Positions 42,931-43,232 of a stretch of 43,232 nucleotides of DNA are shown here, in pieces. Both the position numbers and the translations under genes were made by a program. Each line of letters opens with the position of its first letter. Within the stretch, counting starts at the first letter, position 1. Origin of the DNA: Eubacteriales bacterium (GTDB lineage: Bacteria; Bacillota; Clostridia; Oscillospirales; Acutalibacteraceae); the NCBI GenBank assembly GCA_029225565.1, contig JAQXWS010000034.1, positions 1-43,232 on the forward strand, given 5' to 3'. Below the pieces are notes generated by a model, which did no database searches, had not been told where the DNA came from, and saw nothing but the letters and a program-made list of their open reading frames with translations.

Positions 42931-43232
42931 CTATGCTTTTTCTTTCAGCGTTTTACAACTTGCAATCAACAATTTTCTTATACGCCCACAAAGATTTCTA
43001 TTCTTTTTAAATGTATCTTCATCAATGGATTTTGTGTTGAATAAAAGTTGTAACCAACCCTCAGTTTCACTACATTCTTTTAATGCAATTTCAAACTTAG
43101 AAAGCATATCTGCCCTACTTTGTCCGTAATTTGCTTCACGAATATTTGCAAATACACTACTTGAACTTTTACGGATTTGAAACAATGTATTTGATGGTGC
43201 TTTAATATTTTGGCAAAGCAATTCAATATCAG
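42931..43232 (-). CDS. Four-helix-bundle (S23-type) protein, 5' end beyond window
   Basis: C-terminal about 100 residues of a second S23/Avd-like bundle protein. Hallmarks: SSSSVFANIREANYGQSRADM followed by LSKFEIALKECSETEGWLQL, and a terminal RKLLIASC. The frame is open to the window edge (DIELLCQNIKAP...), so the start lies outside. Only moderately similar to the copy at 23208: same motifs, different N-terminal helix, so it is not a recent duplicate. It lies next to a truncated nuclease gene, another sign of an accessory region. Confidence 0.85.
   Translation of the reverse strand, partial: DIELLCQNIKAPSNTLFQIRKSSSSVFANIREANYGQSRADMLSKFEIALKECSETEGWLQLLFNTKSIDEDTFKKNRNLCGRIRKLLIASCKTLKEKA

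Overview
The window is chromosomal DNA of an anaerobic, spore-forming, low-GC Gram-positive bacterium, most likely a gut Clostridia member near Oscillospiraceae/Ruminococcaceae. The evidence is spoIIR, spoIIM and a cwlD-type amidase, a Cys T-box leader, GGAGG-type ribosome binding sites, UPF0210/UPF0237, FeS aldo/keto reductase and GPH transporter families, and a very large Cys-rich, BspA-like surface protein. The taxonomic placement is inference.

Left third (1-20,100), mostly minus strand and accessory: the 5' part of trxA behind a small unknown ORF; a two-gene operon of small membrane proteins with its own promoter and terminator; an 1822-residue secreted multidomain protein; a LytTR+PAS regulator immediately upstream of it, with phased repeats resembling LytTR sites just ahead of the surface-protein promoter; a chromosomal TraX-like membrane protein; an operon of HAD phosphatase, metallophosphoesterase and GPH symporter; a DUF421 protein; a thioredoxin-reductase-like flavoprotein that has lost both NADPH motifs; a polar amino acid ABC importer; an EamA transporter followed by a gene remnant and a 335-bp multi-hairpin non-coding stretch; and the UPF0210/UPF0237 pair.

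Middle (20,200-23,900): PHP phosphatase, ispE, spoIIR, then two tRNA-Leu genes (UAA, CAA). Directly downstream lies a small accessory island. It has a 20-bp duplicate of the tRNA 3' end 164 bp away, a 46-bp direct repeat at 22800 and 23582, clusters of short perfect hairpins, an array of a heptamer separated by mini-hairpins, a four-helix-bundle (S23-type) gene and a truncated ORF. rpmB closes the island on the other strand.

Right half (24,000-42,400), core housekeeping: recA-recX-rimO-pgsA with overlapping junctions; a T-box (specifier UGC, Cys) controlling cysE-cysS; an FeS aldo/keto reductase; asd-dapA-dapB on the minus strand (lysine, diaminopimelate and dipicolinate supply); queA-tgt (queuosine), yajC, a TIGR04086-like membrane protein and spoIIM; a Xer-type recombinase convergent with spoIIM; cwlD-radA; and a D-2-hydroxyacid dehydrogenase. 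The right edge is accessory again: a 5'-truncated PD-(D/E)XK nuclease remnant and a second S23-type gene cut by the window end.

Most transcription units can be bounded by eye: many have a near-consensus sigma-A promoter with a 17-bp spacer and a strong, often bidirectional, terminator. The best leads are the LytTR/surface-protein module, the tRNA-Leu-adjacent island, and the NADPH-motif-less thioredoxin reductase homologue.
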